A program made the position numbers and the translations under genes. The notes under the pieces are model-generated. The model was not told where the DNA came from and did no database searches. It worked only from the letters and a program-made list of their open reading frames with translations. This document shows, piece after piece, positions 26,789-35,742 of a DNA stretch of 64,000 nucleotides. Position 1 is the stretch's first letter, and the number at the start of each line of letters is the position of its first letter. Origin of the DNA: Roseiarcus fermentans (GTDB taxonomy: Bacteria; Pseudomonadota; Alphaproteobacteria; Rhizobiales; Beijerinckiaceae); contig NZ_QNRK01000007.1 of assembly GCF_003315135.1 (NCBI RefSeq), forward strand, positions 62,001 through 126,000, in the 5' to 3' direction.

Positions 26789-27517
26789 CTAAACGCGTAC
26801 TTTCCGAGCCAGTTTTGGGCGAAACAATCTCATCAGAACGTTGTCTCGTGTCAGCAGCATCAAGTCCGCCACGCTCCAGATCAGGTAGCAAACGAGCATC
26901 ACCAAGGAGATGAACGCAAAGGAGCGTTCATCGCGCGCCCTCGAGGACAAAATATCGGCAGAGGTCGCGATCAGGGCGGGAGCACGACTGATCAATACGA
27001 TGATGCGGCATAGCGCGCTGGCGTCAATCTTGCGCCCCGTTGACGAGCGTTTGCCCCTGGGGCTGAATGCGCTGCCGAACTTGCCAGCGGCGTGCAGCAG
27101 TCCCGAAGTGGCGGCGAGGACGGGATTGCCGAGCAGATACAAGCCGGCGCCAAGCGCGATCGCGCCGAAAGCCGAGAAAAGATCTCCGATCTGCGTCAAT
27201 TTCGTATCGGGAGGGTAGCCGTTCGACCACGCCCGATGGTAAGCTTCCCCACTCCCAAAGAAGATTGCTGTCGCTATTGTGAGGGCGACAGCGGCCGGAC
27301 TTCCCGCCACATATCGCATTCCGATCGACAGGACGTTCTCGACATTGTCCGTGGATTCCCACCAGCCAAGATAGGTCACCAACAACCCGGACCCGAAGCC
27401 GAGCGCGTCGCCCAGGTTATACAGTCCGCCAGGCCCACTCAATCGGCCGAGGATCGCCGCCCGCCACCGACTTCGGCGCCGCGCCACCGGCGCGCCCACC
27501 GGCTCCGGTTTGCTCAT
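26789..27517 (-). CDS. Membrane protein of unknown family
   Basis: 242 residues with about four or five membrane segments: LGDALGFGSGLLVTYLGWW, SPAAVALTIATAIFFG, FSAFGAIALGAGLYLLGNPV and FAFISLVMLVCYLIWSVADL. The N-terminus is Arg-rich (VARRRSRWRAA) and the central cytoplasmic loop is basic. No known family is recognised. It is 32 bp upstream of the small periplasmic protein gene on the same strand, so the pair is probably co-transcribed, with the CDF-like gene following. Confidence 0.7.
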   Translation of the reverse strand: MSKPEPVGAPVARRRSRWRAAILGRLSGPGGLYNLGDALGFGSGLLVTYLGWWESTDNVENVLSIGMRYVAGSPAAVALTIATAIFFGSGEAYHRAWSNGYPPDTKLTQIGDLFSAFGAIALGAGLYLLGNPVLAATSGLLHAAGKFGSAFSPRGKRSSTGRKIDASALCRIIVLISRAPALIATSADILSSRARDERSFAFISLVMLVCYLIWSVADLMLLTRDNVLMRLFRPKLARKVRV

Positions 27518-27729
27518 CGGGGTTCCCTCCGGAGATCCGGCCTAACGCCGCTTGAGATATCGAGCGGCTGCTTCTGCCGCCGAGTCGGACATTTGCCGCA
27601 CTTGACGGGTGTATCGTGCGCTCCCGCAACCAGGACGTGCTATGTCGGTTCGCGAAATAGACGGACAAATTGCGCAACTATCAGGCCGCACTCCGCGGGC
27701 GGCGGAGAAGTTCACGGCCGCGTTCAGCG

Positions 27730-28806
27730 TCAGCCGGGCCTGCGGAAAGGATTGCGCCGCAGGTCGTTTGACGGAGATACTCCGAACATTCTCTTGTAGA
27801 GTCCGGCGAAACGGCCTGGATTGGTGAAGCCGTATTGATAGGCGATGTCGGTGACCGTGCGTCCACATTCGCCGAAAACTAAAATTCTTTGCACGGCCTC
27901 AAGCCTGGCTTTCCGAATCGCCGCCGCCGGCGTCATGTCGCGGAACTGGCGGAACCCGAGTTGCAAGCTGCGCACGCTGCAGCCGGCCGCATCCGCGACT
28001 TCGTGCAGCGCGATGGGTTGTCCGGCGCGAGCCTGAATGTATTCCTCTGCACGGCGAATAATCCGGGGCACGGGACATTGGCCGGGTCGGGCCAACTGCA
28101 TCGAGTAGTTGTTCGGCTGGGATCTGAGCAATGTGTAAAGCAAAAGGTCCGTGAACGACCGGCAAGCCATGTCGTTGGCTGCGAAAGAATTCGGCGATGC
28201 AAGTTCTTCGGCCAAGAGCCAGATCAGACGCCGAATGCCCTGACCCGGGCCGGATTCCCAATCGATAAACGGATCGAAGACGATGTCGTCCTTCCCTGGT
28301 TCGCCCAACAGCGCGGCCAGCCGCTCCTTGAGGCTCGGCGCCGGAATCCAGATCGCCATCCGCACGTGATCGTCCGTGGCGGAGAGACGCGTCCCGGGCA
28401 GCCCTCGGTAGATCAGACCGGTTGTCCTGTCGGAGTCGCCGTCTCGTCTGGCGCCGGGGGCGACGTAGGCCAGGGCCCCCTGGCTCACGGACGTCAGGCA
28501 GTAATCCGGAAGCCCGGGATCGCCGATCGACATCGCGGTCGAATACCGGTCCTTGACGTAGGCGACGTCGAGAACGCCGAGACCGCTGGCGCCGCGCGTT
28601 GAAAGAACCTGCTCCTGCTCCCTGCCGTTCGGGACTCGGCCTGTCAGCCGGTAGGTCAGGCGTCTGAATTGAGGCTTCATGAAGTAGGGTTGAAGCTGTG
28701 GCCAATAGACGCCGCTTTCCAGCTCCGAGAGGTTACGAAAGTGGGTAAGTCTGATTCTTTCTGGCTGGTTTTCGCTGGATTGCGGGAAGACGACATCTGC
28801 CACCAT
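27730..28806 (-). CDS. AraC-family transcriptional regulator
   Basis: 358 residues from the ATG at 28806; upstream in-frame codons lack family similarity. The N-terminal 230 residues look like the AraC_binding_2 cupin-type sensor (SIGDPGLPDYCLTSVSQGAL, VRMAIWIPAPSLKERL). The C-terminal 100 residues hold the paired helix-turn-helix (IALHEVADAAGCSVRSLQLG, VTDIAYQYGFTNPGRFAGLY). It lies 212 bp upstream of a three-gene minus-strand group and probably controls it. A TGTGATT-GAG-AATCACA palindrome lies about 100 bp before the start. Confidence 0.88.
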   Translation of the reverse strand: MVADVVFPQSSENQPERIRLTHFRNLSELESGVYWPQLQPYFMKPQFRRLTYRLTGRVPNGREQEQVLSTRGASGLGVLDVAYVKDRYSTAMSIGDPGLPDYCLTSVSQGALAYVAPGARRDGDSDRTTGLIYRGLPGTRLSATDDHVRMAIWIPAPSLKERLAALLGEPGKDDIVFDPFIDWESGPGQGIRRLIWLLAEELASPNSFAANDMACRSFTDLLLYTLLRSQPNNYSMQLARPGQCPVPRIIRRAEEYIQARAGQPIALHEVADAAGCSVRSLQLGFRQFRDMTPAAAIRKARLEAVQRILVFGECGRTVTDIAYQYGFTNPGRFAGLYKRMFGVSPSNDLRRNPFRRPG

Positions 28807-28903
28807 GCACGGGTCCCTTCGATCTCTACAAGGCGACTTAGACGGCCGCCGATCGGGAATATGCACGCCCCGCTGATTAATAGCACGTTGATCGCTGGAA
28901 AGC

Positions 28904-28920
28904 TGTGATTGAGAATCACA
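28904..28920. promoter_or_regulatory. CRP/FNR-like palindrome TGTGATT-GAG-AATCACA
   Basis: Perfect seven-base arms around three bases. It resembles a CRP site (TGTGA-N6-TCACA) with one extra central base. It lies about 98 bp upstream of the AraC-type gene. Binding by a CRP/FNR-family protein is inferred. Confidence 0.5.
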
Positions 28921-29743
28921 CAACTCGCACGCTTCCTCGGCCAGGTCGTAGCAGCAGGTGTCGCTATGACCTTCGTAGGCGGCCATGAGCACGCGTCTAC
29001 GCCTCCCCGTGAGGCCGCTTCCTCACCAGAACGAGGCGCCCATTCCCCGATGGATGCCGCCCGCAAAACGTCGAGTCCGGCCGTTGGATCGTTCGGGGCA
29101 TCCGCGCGCATCGGGCGGACTGCGCCGGCTCGGGCCTCGGTCCGGACGTCGGCATTCCGGCCCGTTCCCGCCGACCGCCTCGCGCGACAAATCCCTGCCC
29201 GCCGCCCGGGCATGTTCTACATTTGTTCCGTCAAGCCAACCGCGAGGTCGCCTTGTCCGCTCCCTTCCGTCACCCGTCGAGCCCGGAGTCCGCCCGCGCC
29301 CGGCGGCAGGCCCGGCGGGTCGGCGCGGCAACGGCGCTCGGCCGGTTTTTTTGCGCTGGGCGCCGCCCGCAAGTCCTTGAAAAGTCCAACTTCGCACGGG
29401 GAATACCGAGGAAATCCAAATGTCCTGAGTCCGCCTTTCCGCCGTCTGGGGCGGAAGCCCGCGGCGCCGCGGCGGAAGGCGGCGGCCAATCCCAATCCGC
29501 GCGATTGGGCGCTGATCAGCGGAAAGATCGCAGGTCCGAACCGGCGCTTCGAGACCCACCGCCTTCCACGCCAGCACGACGAGGCGGCGAGGGAGACGAT
29601 GACCGGATCGGGCGCGACGCTCGCCCGGAAAACTTCGCGCAAGGCCTGGAAACATGGAATCCGCGCCCGGGACCGAGACGACCCTGGAGGCTCCGGGCCC
29701 CTGTCTCGGAACCGTCGTCGAGCGCCGCAGCCGGCGCCCTTGC
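28921..29743. other. Long gap without a recognisable gene
   Basis: Between the CRP-like site and the end of accC, no frame on either strand gives a protein I recognise; the open frames are Arg/Pro-rich and look like GC-driven shadows. I see no tRNA-like fold, CRISPR repeats or mobile-element ends. It could hold an untranslated RNA or a decayed gene. Confidence 0.4.
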
Positions 29744-31099
29744 CTAGTCGTCCATCGGCGGTTCGGTCTTGAGGAACTCTTCGAGCCAGTGGATGTCGTA
29801 CTGGCCGTTCTGGACGTCCGGGTTGCGGACCAGGGCGCGAAACAGCGGCAGCGTGGTGTTGATGCCGTCGACGATGAATTCGTCGAGGGCGCGCCTGAGC
29901 CGCATCAGCGCCTCGGTCCGGGTGCGGCCGTGGACGATCAGCTTGCCGACCAGGGAGTCGTAGTAGGGCGGGATCACGTAGCCCTGATAGGCGGACGAAT
30001 CGACCCGCACTCCGAGCCCTCCCGGCGGATGGAAGTAGGTGATCCGCCCCGGCGAGGGCAGGAAGGTCCGGGCGTGCTCCGCATTGACGCGGCACTCGAT
30101 CGCGGCGCCGAGCACGCGCACCTCGTCCTGGGTGATCGACAGCGGCGAGCCGGCCGCGATCTTGATCTGCTCGTTGACGATGTCGATGCCGGTGATCATC
30201 TCGGTGACCGGATGCTCGACCTGCACCCGGGTGTTCATCTCGATGAAGTAGAACTGGCCGCTCTCGTAGAGGAACTCGATCGTGCCGGCGCCGACATAGC
30301 CGAGCTCCGCGACGGCGCGCGCGCAGATCCCGCCGATCTCGTCGCGCTGCTCGGCGTTCAGCGCCGGCGAGGGGCCTTCTTCCCAGACCTTCTGGTGGCG
30401 GCGCTGCAGCGAGCAGTCGCGCTCGCCGAGATGGACGGCGCCGCCCTTGCCGTCGCCGAGCACCTGGATCTCGATGTGGCGCGGCTTGGCGAGATATTTT
30501 TCCAGGTAGACTTGATCGTTGCCGAAGGCCGTCTTGGCTTCGATGCGGGCGTTCTCGAGGGCGTTGGCCAGTTCGTCCGAATTGTTGGCGACCTTCATGC
30601 CGCGGCCGCCGCCGCCCGCCGCCGCCTTGACGATCACCGGATAGCCGATCTCGTCGGCGATCCTGAGCGCCTCGGCCGGGTCGTCGATGGCGCCTTCGGA
30701 GCCGGGGACGCAAGGAATGCCGAGCCGCGCCGCGGTGCGCTTGGCCTCGATCTTGTCGCCCATCAGGCGGATGTGGTCCGCCTTGGGGCCGATGAACGCG
30801 ATCTCGTGTTCTTCCAGGATGTCGGCGAAGCGGGCGTTTTCGGACAGGAAGCCGTAGCCGGGGTGAACCGCGTCCGCGCCGGTGATCTCGCAGGCGGCGA
30901 CGATGGCGGGGATGTTGAGATAGCTGTCCTTGGCCGGAGGCGGCCCGATGCAGACGCTCTCGTCGGCGAGCTTGACGTGCATCGCCTCCTTGTCGGCGGT
31001 CGAGTAGACGGCGACCGTCGAGATGCCGAGCTCCTTGGCGGCGCGCATCACGCGAAGCGCGATCTCGCCCCGGTTGGCGATGAGAATCTTGTCGAACAT
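29744..31099 (-). CDS. accC: Acetyl-CoA carboxylase, biotin carboxylase subunit
   Basis: 451-residue ATP-grasp enzyme that carboxylates the biotin of AccB using bicarbonate and ATP, the first half of malonyl-CoA synthesis. Clear marks are [19 protein letters not shown] at the N-terminus, the glycine-rich loop [34 protein letters not shown] and [20 protein letters not shown] with its catalytic Glu and Arg. It lies 14 bp after accB in the same operon. Confidence 0.98.
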   Translation of the reverse strand: MFDKILIANRGEIALRVMRAAKELGISTVAVYSTADKEAMHVKLADESVCIGPPPAKDSYLNIPAIVAACEITGADAVHPGYGFLSENARFADILEEHEIAFIGPKADHIRLMGDKIEAKRTAARLGIPCVPGSEGAIDDPAEALRIADEIGYPVIVKAAAGGGGRGMKVANNSDELANALENARIEAKTAFGNDQVYLEKYLAKPRHIEIQVLGDGKGGAVHLGERDCSLQRRHQKVWEEGPSPALNAEQRDEIGGICARAVAELGYVGAGTIEFLYESGQFYFIEMNTRVQVEHPVTEMITGIDIVNEQIKIAAGSPLSITQDEVRVLGAAIECRVNAEHARTFLPSPGRITYFHPPGGLGVRVDSSAYQGYVIPPYYDSLVGKLIVHGRTRTEALMRLRRALDEFIVDGINTTLPLFRALVRNPDVQNGQYDIHWLEEFLKTEPPMDD

Positions 31100-31113
31100 C
31101 GAACCCTATCCGA

Positions 31114-31620
31114 TCACTCGATGACGACCAGCGGCTGGCCGTATTCGACCGGGGAGCCGTCCGATACGAGGATGCTGACGATCTTGCCGCCGCGGTGGGC
31201 GACGATGTCGTTGAATGTCTTCATCGCCTCGACGAGCAGAAGCTTGTCGCCGGCCTTCACGATCTCGCCCACCTCGACGAAGGGCTTCGCCTCGGGGCTC
31301 GGCCGCAGGTAGGCGGTGCCGACCATCGGCGATTTGACGGCGGCGTCGCCATGGTCGGCTTCGGCCGGTTCGGCGGCGCCTGCCGTCTGGGAAGGGAAGG
31401 TGAAGGACGCGGCCGCGACCGGGGCGGCGGCGGCCGGAACCGCGACCGCCGGCACGACCGGGACGCGCTCGCGCGCAAGGCGAACCCGAACCTCGCCGAG
31501 GTCGATCTCGACCTCGCTCAGATCGTATTTCGAAGCGATTTTCGCCAGTTGGTCGATTGTTGAGATATCCACAAGGCTCTGCTCAGGCTCGTCGGATCGC
31601 GTGCCGGACGGCTTCTTCAT
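31114..31620 (-). CDS. accB: Acetyl-CoA carboxylase biotin carboxyl carrier protein
   Basis: 168 residues. An N-terminal helical segment (IDQLAKIASKYDLSEVEIDL) is followed by a Pro/Ala linker at about residues 53-75 and the C-terminal biotinyl domain. The biotin lysine is in LLVEAMKTFND (Lys134); the usual AMKMMN reads AMKTFN. It carries carboxybiotin between AccC and the AccAD transferase. It is the first gene of the accB-accC pair. aroQ, commonly upstream in alphaproteobacteria, is absent here. Confidence 0.97.
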   Translation of the reverse strand: MKKPSGTRSDEPEQSLVDISTIDQLAKIASKYDLSEVEIDLGEVRVRLARERVPVVPAVAVPAAAAPVAAASFTFPSQTAGAAEPAEADHGDAAVKSPMVGTAYLRPSPEAKPFVEVGEIVKAGDKLLLVEAMKTFNDIVAHRGGKIVSILVSDGSPVEYGQPLVVIE

Positions 31621-31713
31621 GATTGCGCTGCTCGTTGGGGAAAGTGCGACATCGTCGAGGTTCGCCGTCCCTATATCGCGCCGTTTCCGGCAAAGGAAGA
31701 GCGGCGGCGACGC

Positions 31714-33801
31714 TCACGCGCGCCGCGCCCAGATCGCGACGTCGTGGAACGCCACCCCGCCGAACGGCGCCACGCTGTCGTCGCCGACGAGGGCGTTGAT
31801 CCCCCAGCCGTCGAGGAAGGCCGACGGCGGCCAGATCCCCTCGCTGACCATCACGCCGGGGCTGGCGCCGGCGAACAGCCGCGCGTGCAGGCGGGTGCGG
31901 CCGCGGTCGTTGCCGATCTCGATCAGGTCGCCGTCGCCGACCCCCAGTCCGGCCGCATCCTCCGGATTGACGAGCAGTTCCGGCCGCCGCTCGCGCAGGC
32001 GCGAGGTCGCGGTCTCGGTGAAGGAGGAATTGAGGAAATTGCGCGCCGGCGAGGTCGCGAGCTTGAACGGGCGGCGGTCGTCGGGCGCTTCGTTGACCGC
32101 CCAGTGGTCCGGCAGGCGCGGCATGTCGCGCCACGCGCCGCGCAGGCCGTCGTTGGCGAGCGGCGTGCGCGTCCAGTCCGGCTTGAACCGGAATTTCCCG
32201 TCCGGAAAGCCGAAGCCGTTGAGGAAATGCGCGTCTTCGAACGGCGGCTGGCAGTCGAGCCAGCGCTCCGTTTCCAGCCGCGCGAGATCGCCGTAGCCGG
32301 ATTGGCGCAGCGTCCAGTCGATGATCTCGCGCGGGCTCATGGCGAAGGCGGGATGCCTGGCGCCGAGGCGGTCGGCGAGCGCGCACACGACCTCGTGGTT
32401 CGAACGGCAGCCGGGCGGGGGCTCGATCGCCTTCGGCGCGAATTGCAGATGCTGATTGCCCCCGGCGGTGTAGAGGTCGTCGTGCTCCAGAAACATCGTC
32501 GCCGGCAGCACCACGTCGGCGTAGCGCGCGGTGTCGGTCATGAACTGCTCGTGGACGCACACGAACAGGTCGTCGCGGGAAAAACCCCGCCGGACCTTGC
32601 CCTGATTCGGCGCGACGGCGAGCGGATTGGTGTTCTGGATCAGCATCGCTTCGACCGGGGGCCCGTGCTTGAGCGCCTCCGGTTCGCCGGTGAGGACGGC
32701 GCCGACGAGCGACTGGTCGAGGCGGCGCACGCGCGAATCGCGCACGTCGAGCCCTTCGATCATCGTCTTCTTCAGCGTGAAGATTCCGCTGTTGCTGTGG
32801 AACGCGCCGCCGCCCTCGTGCGCCCAGGCGCCGGTGACCGCGGGGATGCACAACGCCGCGTGCATGTTGGCCGCGCCGTTGCGCTGGCGCGAAAACCCGT
32901 AGCCGAGGCGGAAGAAAGTGCGCTTCGTGCGGCCGACCAGCGCCGCGAAGGCCTCGATCTCGGCGACGTCGAGGCCGGTGATCGCCGCCGCCCAGGCGGG
33001 GTCGCGGGTCGAAAGATGCGCCTCGAGTTCGCCGGGCGCGTCGGTGAAGCGGGCGAGGTAGTCGCGGTCGGCGTAACCGTCGCGAAAGCAGACGTGCATG
33101 ACGGCGCAGGCGAGCGCGCCGTCCGTCCCGGGCCGGACTTTCAGCGCGAGGTCGGCCTGGCGCATGGTCTCGGTCTCGTAGACGTCGACGGCGACGATCT
33201 TCGCGCCGCGTTCCTTGCGGGCGCGGACGGCGTGGGTCATGACGTTGACCTGCGTCGCCACCGCGTTCGTGCCCCAGATCACGACGCAGTCCGACTTCGC
33301 CATCTCGCGCGGATCGGCGCCGGCCAGTTTGCCGGCGCCCGCCACCCAGCCGGGCCAGGCGACGCCGACGCAGATCGTGCCGTAGAAGCGCGAGTAGCGC
33401 TTGGCGTGGGTCAGGCGCTCGATCCCGTCGCGCATCACGAGACCCATGGTGCCGGCGTAGAAGTATGGCCAGACGCTTTCCGGCCCGCGCCGCCGCTCCG
33501 TGGCGAGAAACGCCTCCGCCACGCGGTCGAGCGCCTCGTCCCAGCCGATCGCAGCGAACTGCCCCGAGCCCTTCGGCCCGACCCGCAGCAGCGGCTGCGT
33601 CAGGCGGTCGGGATGGTGGATGCGCTCGGCGTAGCGGGCGACCTTTGCGCAGATCACGCCGGACGTGTAGGTCTGCTCCGGCGCGCCGCGAATCCGCCCG
33701 ATCCGCGCGCCTCCCACGACCTCGACATCGAGCGCGCACACCGATGGGCAGTCGTGCGGGCAGACAGAAGGTTTCTGGACGATTTCCGTCGACCTGTTCA
33801 C
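31714..33801 (-). CDS. Molybdopterin-dependent oxidoreductase with 4Fe-4S site
   Basis: About 695 residues from a GTG start; an upstream TTG in the same frame is less likely. It begins with the 4Fe-4S motif VCPHDCPSVC plus GVICAKV, then the molybdopterin domains (FYGTICVGVAWPGWVAGAGK, VIWGTNAVATQVNVMTHAVR, IQNTNPLAVAPNQGKV) and the C-terminal dinucleotide-binding domain (LLVNPEDAAGLGVGDGDLIE). It resembles formate dehydrogenase/nitrate reductase-type catalytic subunits. No Tat signal is visible, so it is probably cytoplasmic. No partner subunit gene is adjacent. The substrate is not predictable. Confidence 0.9.
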   Translation of the reverse strand: MNRSTEIVQKPSVCPHDCPSVCALDVEVVGGARIGRIRGAPEQTYTSGVICAKVARYAERIHHPDRLTQPLLRVGPKGSGQFAAIGWDEALDRVAEAFLATERRRGPESVWPYFYAGTMGLVMRDGIERLTHAKRYSRFYGTICVGVAWPGWVAGAGKLAGADPREMAKSDCVVIWGTNAVATQVNVMTHAVRARKERGAKIVAVDVYETETMRQADLALKVRPGTDGALACAVMHVCFRDGYADRDYLARFTDAPGELEAHLSTRDPAWAAAITGLDVAEIEAFAALVGRTKRTFFRLGYGFSRQRNGAANMHAALCIPAVTGAWAHEGGGAFHSNSGIFTLKKTMIEGLDVRDSRVRRLDQSLVGAVLTGEPEALKHGPPVEAMLIQNTNPLAVAPNQGKVRRGFSRDDLFVCVHEQFMTDTARYADVVLPATMFLEHDDLYTAGGNQHLQFAPKAIEPPPGCRSNHEVVCALADRLGARHPAFAMSPREIIDWTLRQSGYGDLARLETERWLDCQPPFEDAHFLNGFGFPDGKFRFKPDWTRTPLANDGLRGAWRDMPRLPDHWAVNEAPDDRRPFKLATSPARNFLNSSFTETATSRLRERRPELLVNPEDAAGLGVGDGDLIEIGNDRGRTRLHARLFAGASPGVMVSEGIWPPSAFLDGWGINALVGDDSVAPFGGVAFHDVAIWARRA

Positions 33802-33915
33802 GCGCGCCTCGCGATGCGCCCGCCGCGCCGTTTGCGCCGCGGCTCCACCGCATTCACTGGATTGCAACCGGAAGTCGAGTTAGGTTGCATCGTGGCGGGA
33901 CTGATTCGACGAGAA

Positions 33916-34476
33916 ATGCGGGTTCTCCTCGCTGGGACGGCGCTGGCGGCGGCGCTTCCGTTTCCCGCCGGGGCGGACAGGGCGGCGGGCGCAGAAATTC
34001 ATTATGCGCCGGAAGAGAATCTGGAGCTAGTGGACGCCCGGGTGATCGGCGCCGCGGCGCTCACGATCGACATGGCCGCCTATGTCCTGTCCGACCCGCG
34101 GGTGATCGAGGCGCTGATCGACGCCGCGGAACGCGACGTCGCCGTGCGCCTCTACTTCGACAAATCGCAATTCTCGCAGCACGGGCTCAGGGTCGACGCC
34201 CCGATCGAGGCGCTGCTCGCCCATCCCAACGTCGCTGCGAAGGTGAAGGGGCAGGGGGTGCTGATGCATCTCAAGGCCTATGCCGTGGACGGCAAGCTCC
34301 TGCGCACCGGCTCCGACAATTTTTCGAAGCCCGGCCTTTCCGAGCAGGACAACGATCTGGTGCTGATCTCCGACCCGGCGACGGTCAGCGCCTTCGAGCG
34401 GGATTTCGAAGAGATCTGGTCGCGCGCGCAAAACATCGACGCGCTCGACACGCCGGAACAGGGCCGCGCGCCGTAG
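33916..34476 (+). CDS. Phospholipase D-like (single-HKD) exported protein
   Basis: 186 residues with a signal-like start (MRVLLAGTALAAALPFPAGA); an in-frame GTG at 33892 is an alternative. It holds one PLD motif: HLKAYAVDGKLLRTGSDNFS near residue 117, giving H, K, D and the trailing GS. Single-motif members such as Nuc act as dimers on phosphodiesters, often DNA. Probably periplasmic. It is divergent from the molybdopterin oxidoreductase and convergent with the VOC gene. Nuclease versus lipase activity is unresolved. Confidence 0.82.
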   Translation: MRVLLAGTALAAALPFPAGADRAAGAEIHYAPEENLELVDARVIGAAALTIDMAAYVLSDPRVIEALIDAAERDVAVRLYFDKSQFSQHGLRVDAPIEALLAHPNVAAKVKGQGVLMHLKAYAVDGKLLRTGSDNFSKPGLSEQDNDLVLISDPATVSAFERDFEEIWSRAQNIDALDTPEQGRAP

Positions 34477-34513
34477 CGGGGCTGCCACAAGGCCGGTTCG
34501 CCCCGGCCTGCGC

Positions 34514-34915
34514 TCAGCCGCCCGCGCCGGTCGGCTGGATCAGGTCCCATTTGCCGCCCCAGGGGTCGGAAAAGACGGCCACCGTCCCGTAAGGCTCGCG
34601 GCGCGGAGTTTCCAGAAAGCGGACGCCGCGCGCGCTCCAGGCGCGATGGTCCCGGTCGAAGTCGTCGGTGTGAACGAAGATGCCGACGCGTCCCCCCGTC
34701 TGGTCGCCCACGCGCGCCCGCTGCCGGTCGTCGCCCGGAACGGCGAGCAGGATGGCGGCGCCCGCGCCGCCGGGCGGCGCGACCACCACCCAGCGCTTGT
34801 CGCCGCCGAGCGGCGTGTCCTCGACCACCGCGAAGCCGAGCGCGTCGCGAAAGAACGCGAGGCCTTCCGCATAGCTCGGGACGAGGACGGTGACGGCGGC
34901 GATGGTCTGGGGCAT
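34514..34915 (-). CDS. VOC-superfamily (glyoxalase-like) protein
   Basis: 133 residues with the two-module VOC fold: TVLVPSYAEGLAFFRDALGF is the first strand-helix unit, and GIFVHTDDFDRDHRAWSARG plus VAVFSDPWGGKWDLIQP form the second. Metal-ligand positions are not all obvious. It could be a glyoxalase, dioxygenase or resistance-type protein. It lies downstream of hdaA on the same strand with a 134-bp gap. A short trace of similar sequence occurs at 36879-36909. Confidence 0.82.
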   Translation of the reverse strand: MPQTIAAVTVLVPSYAEGLAFFRDALGFAVVEDTPLGGDKRWVVVAPPGGAGAAILLAVPGDDRQRARVGDQTGGRVGIFVHTDDFDRDHRAWSARGVRFLETPRREPYGTVAVFSDPWGGKWDLIQPTGAGG

Positions 34916-35049
34916 GGGGTCCAGCGTGGAGGGCGGCCAGAGCATCCCGGCGCGGCGAGCGGATGTCCAGCCCCGAACGTCGCATGGCGCCCACGCTTCC
35001 GAACGGACAGAGCAAACTGTCACCGAAATAGCCGGTCGGCCGACGCCAA

Positions 35050-35742
35050 CTAAGGCCCCTCCTCCGAGGAGCCTGCTTCCCGCAACACCTCCGCCGCCAT
35101 CGCCCGCGTCACCCGCCGTCCCCGCGCCAGCGCCTCGTGGTCGAGCGCCGCGACAATGCGGCGCGCCGCCGCCAGCGAGCGTTCGATGCGCAGCGCGATG
35201 AAGGCGACGACGCGCGGCTCGACCGTGAGCTGGCGGTCGCTGAACAGCTTGAACAGGACCGCTTCGGTCAGGTCGAAGTCCGGCGCCCCGAGCCCGACCA
35301 GCGGGGCGAGGCGCAGGCGCGACAGGAGGTCGGGCGTGCGCAGCGCCCAGGCGGAGGGCTCCGTGCGGGCGGTGAGCAACGCAAAACTCTGATTCTGCAG
35401 GACGGCGTTGAGGATGTGGAACAGGCGGTCCTCGCGCGCGCCGATCCGGTCCGCGTCCTCGATCAGGATCGCCGCGGCGTCGGCGCAGGCGGCGACGTCG
35501 GCATCCGCGAGCGTCTCGCCGTGGACGACGGTCGCGCCGGCCCTTTCCGCCCATAGGTGCCCGAGATGGCTCTTCCCCGATCCCTCGGGGCCGAGCAGCA
35601 AGAGCATGCGGCTCGCCCAGTCCGGCCAGCGCGCGACGGCCGCGAGCGCCTCGCGGTTCGCCGGGGCGGCGAGAAAATCCTCGGCCGCGAAGCTCGGCCG
35701 ATGCGGCCAGTCGAGCGTGAGCTGGCGGGGCAGGCCGGTCAT
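35050..35742 (-). CDS. hdaA: DnaA-related regulator HdaA
   Basis: 230 residues homologous to the AAA+ part of DnaA. It begins with the clamp-binding-like QLTLDWPHRPSF, then the Walker A GPEGSGKSHLGHLW, Walker B region AAAILIEDADRIG and sensor segment LLTARTEPSAWALRTPDL. HdaA proteins act with the sliding clamp to inactivate DnaA-ATP after initiation. The ATG overlaps the stop of the AI-2E permease gene by four bases, a pairing conserved in Rhizobiales. No domain IV DNA-binding helix-turn-helix of DnaA is present. Confidence 0.9.
   Translation of the reverse strand: MTGLPRQLTLDWPHRPSFAAEDFLAAPANREALAAVARWPDWASRMLLLLGPEGSGKSHLGHLWAERAGATVVHGETLADADVAACADAAAILIEDADRIGAREDRLFHILNAVLQNQSFALLTARTEPSAWALRTPDLLSRLRLAPLVGLGAPDFDLTEAVLFKLFSDRQLTVEPRVVAFIALRIERSLAAARRIVAALDHEALARGRRVTRAMAAEVLREAGSSEEGP

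Noticed and set aside
28985-29655. Open frames of 131-210 codons on both strands in the 29-kb gap
   Set aside because: Extremely rich in Arg, Pro and Gly with no family match; treated as composition artefacts.
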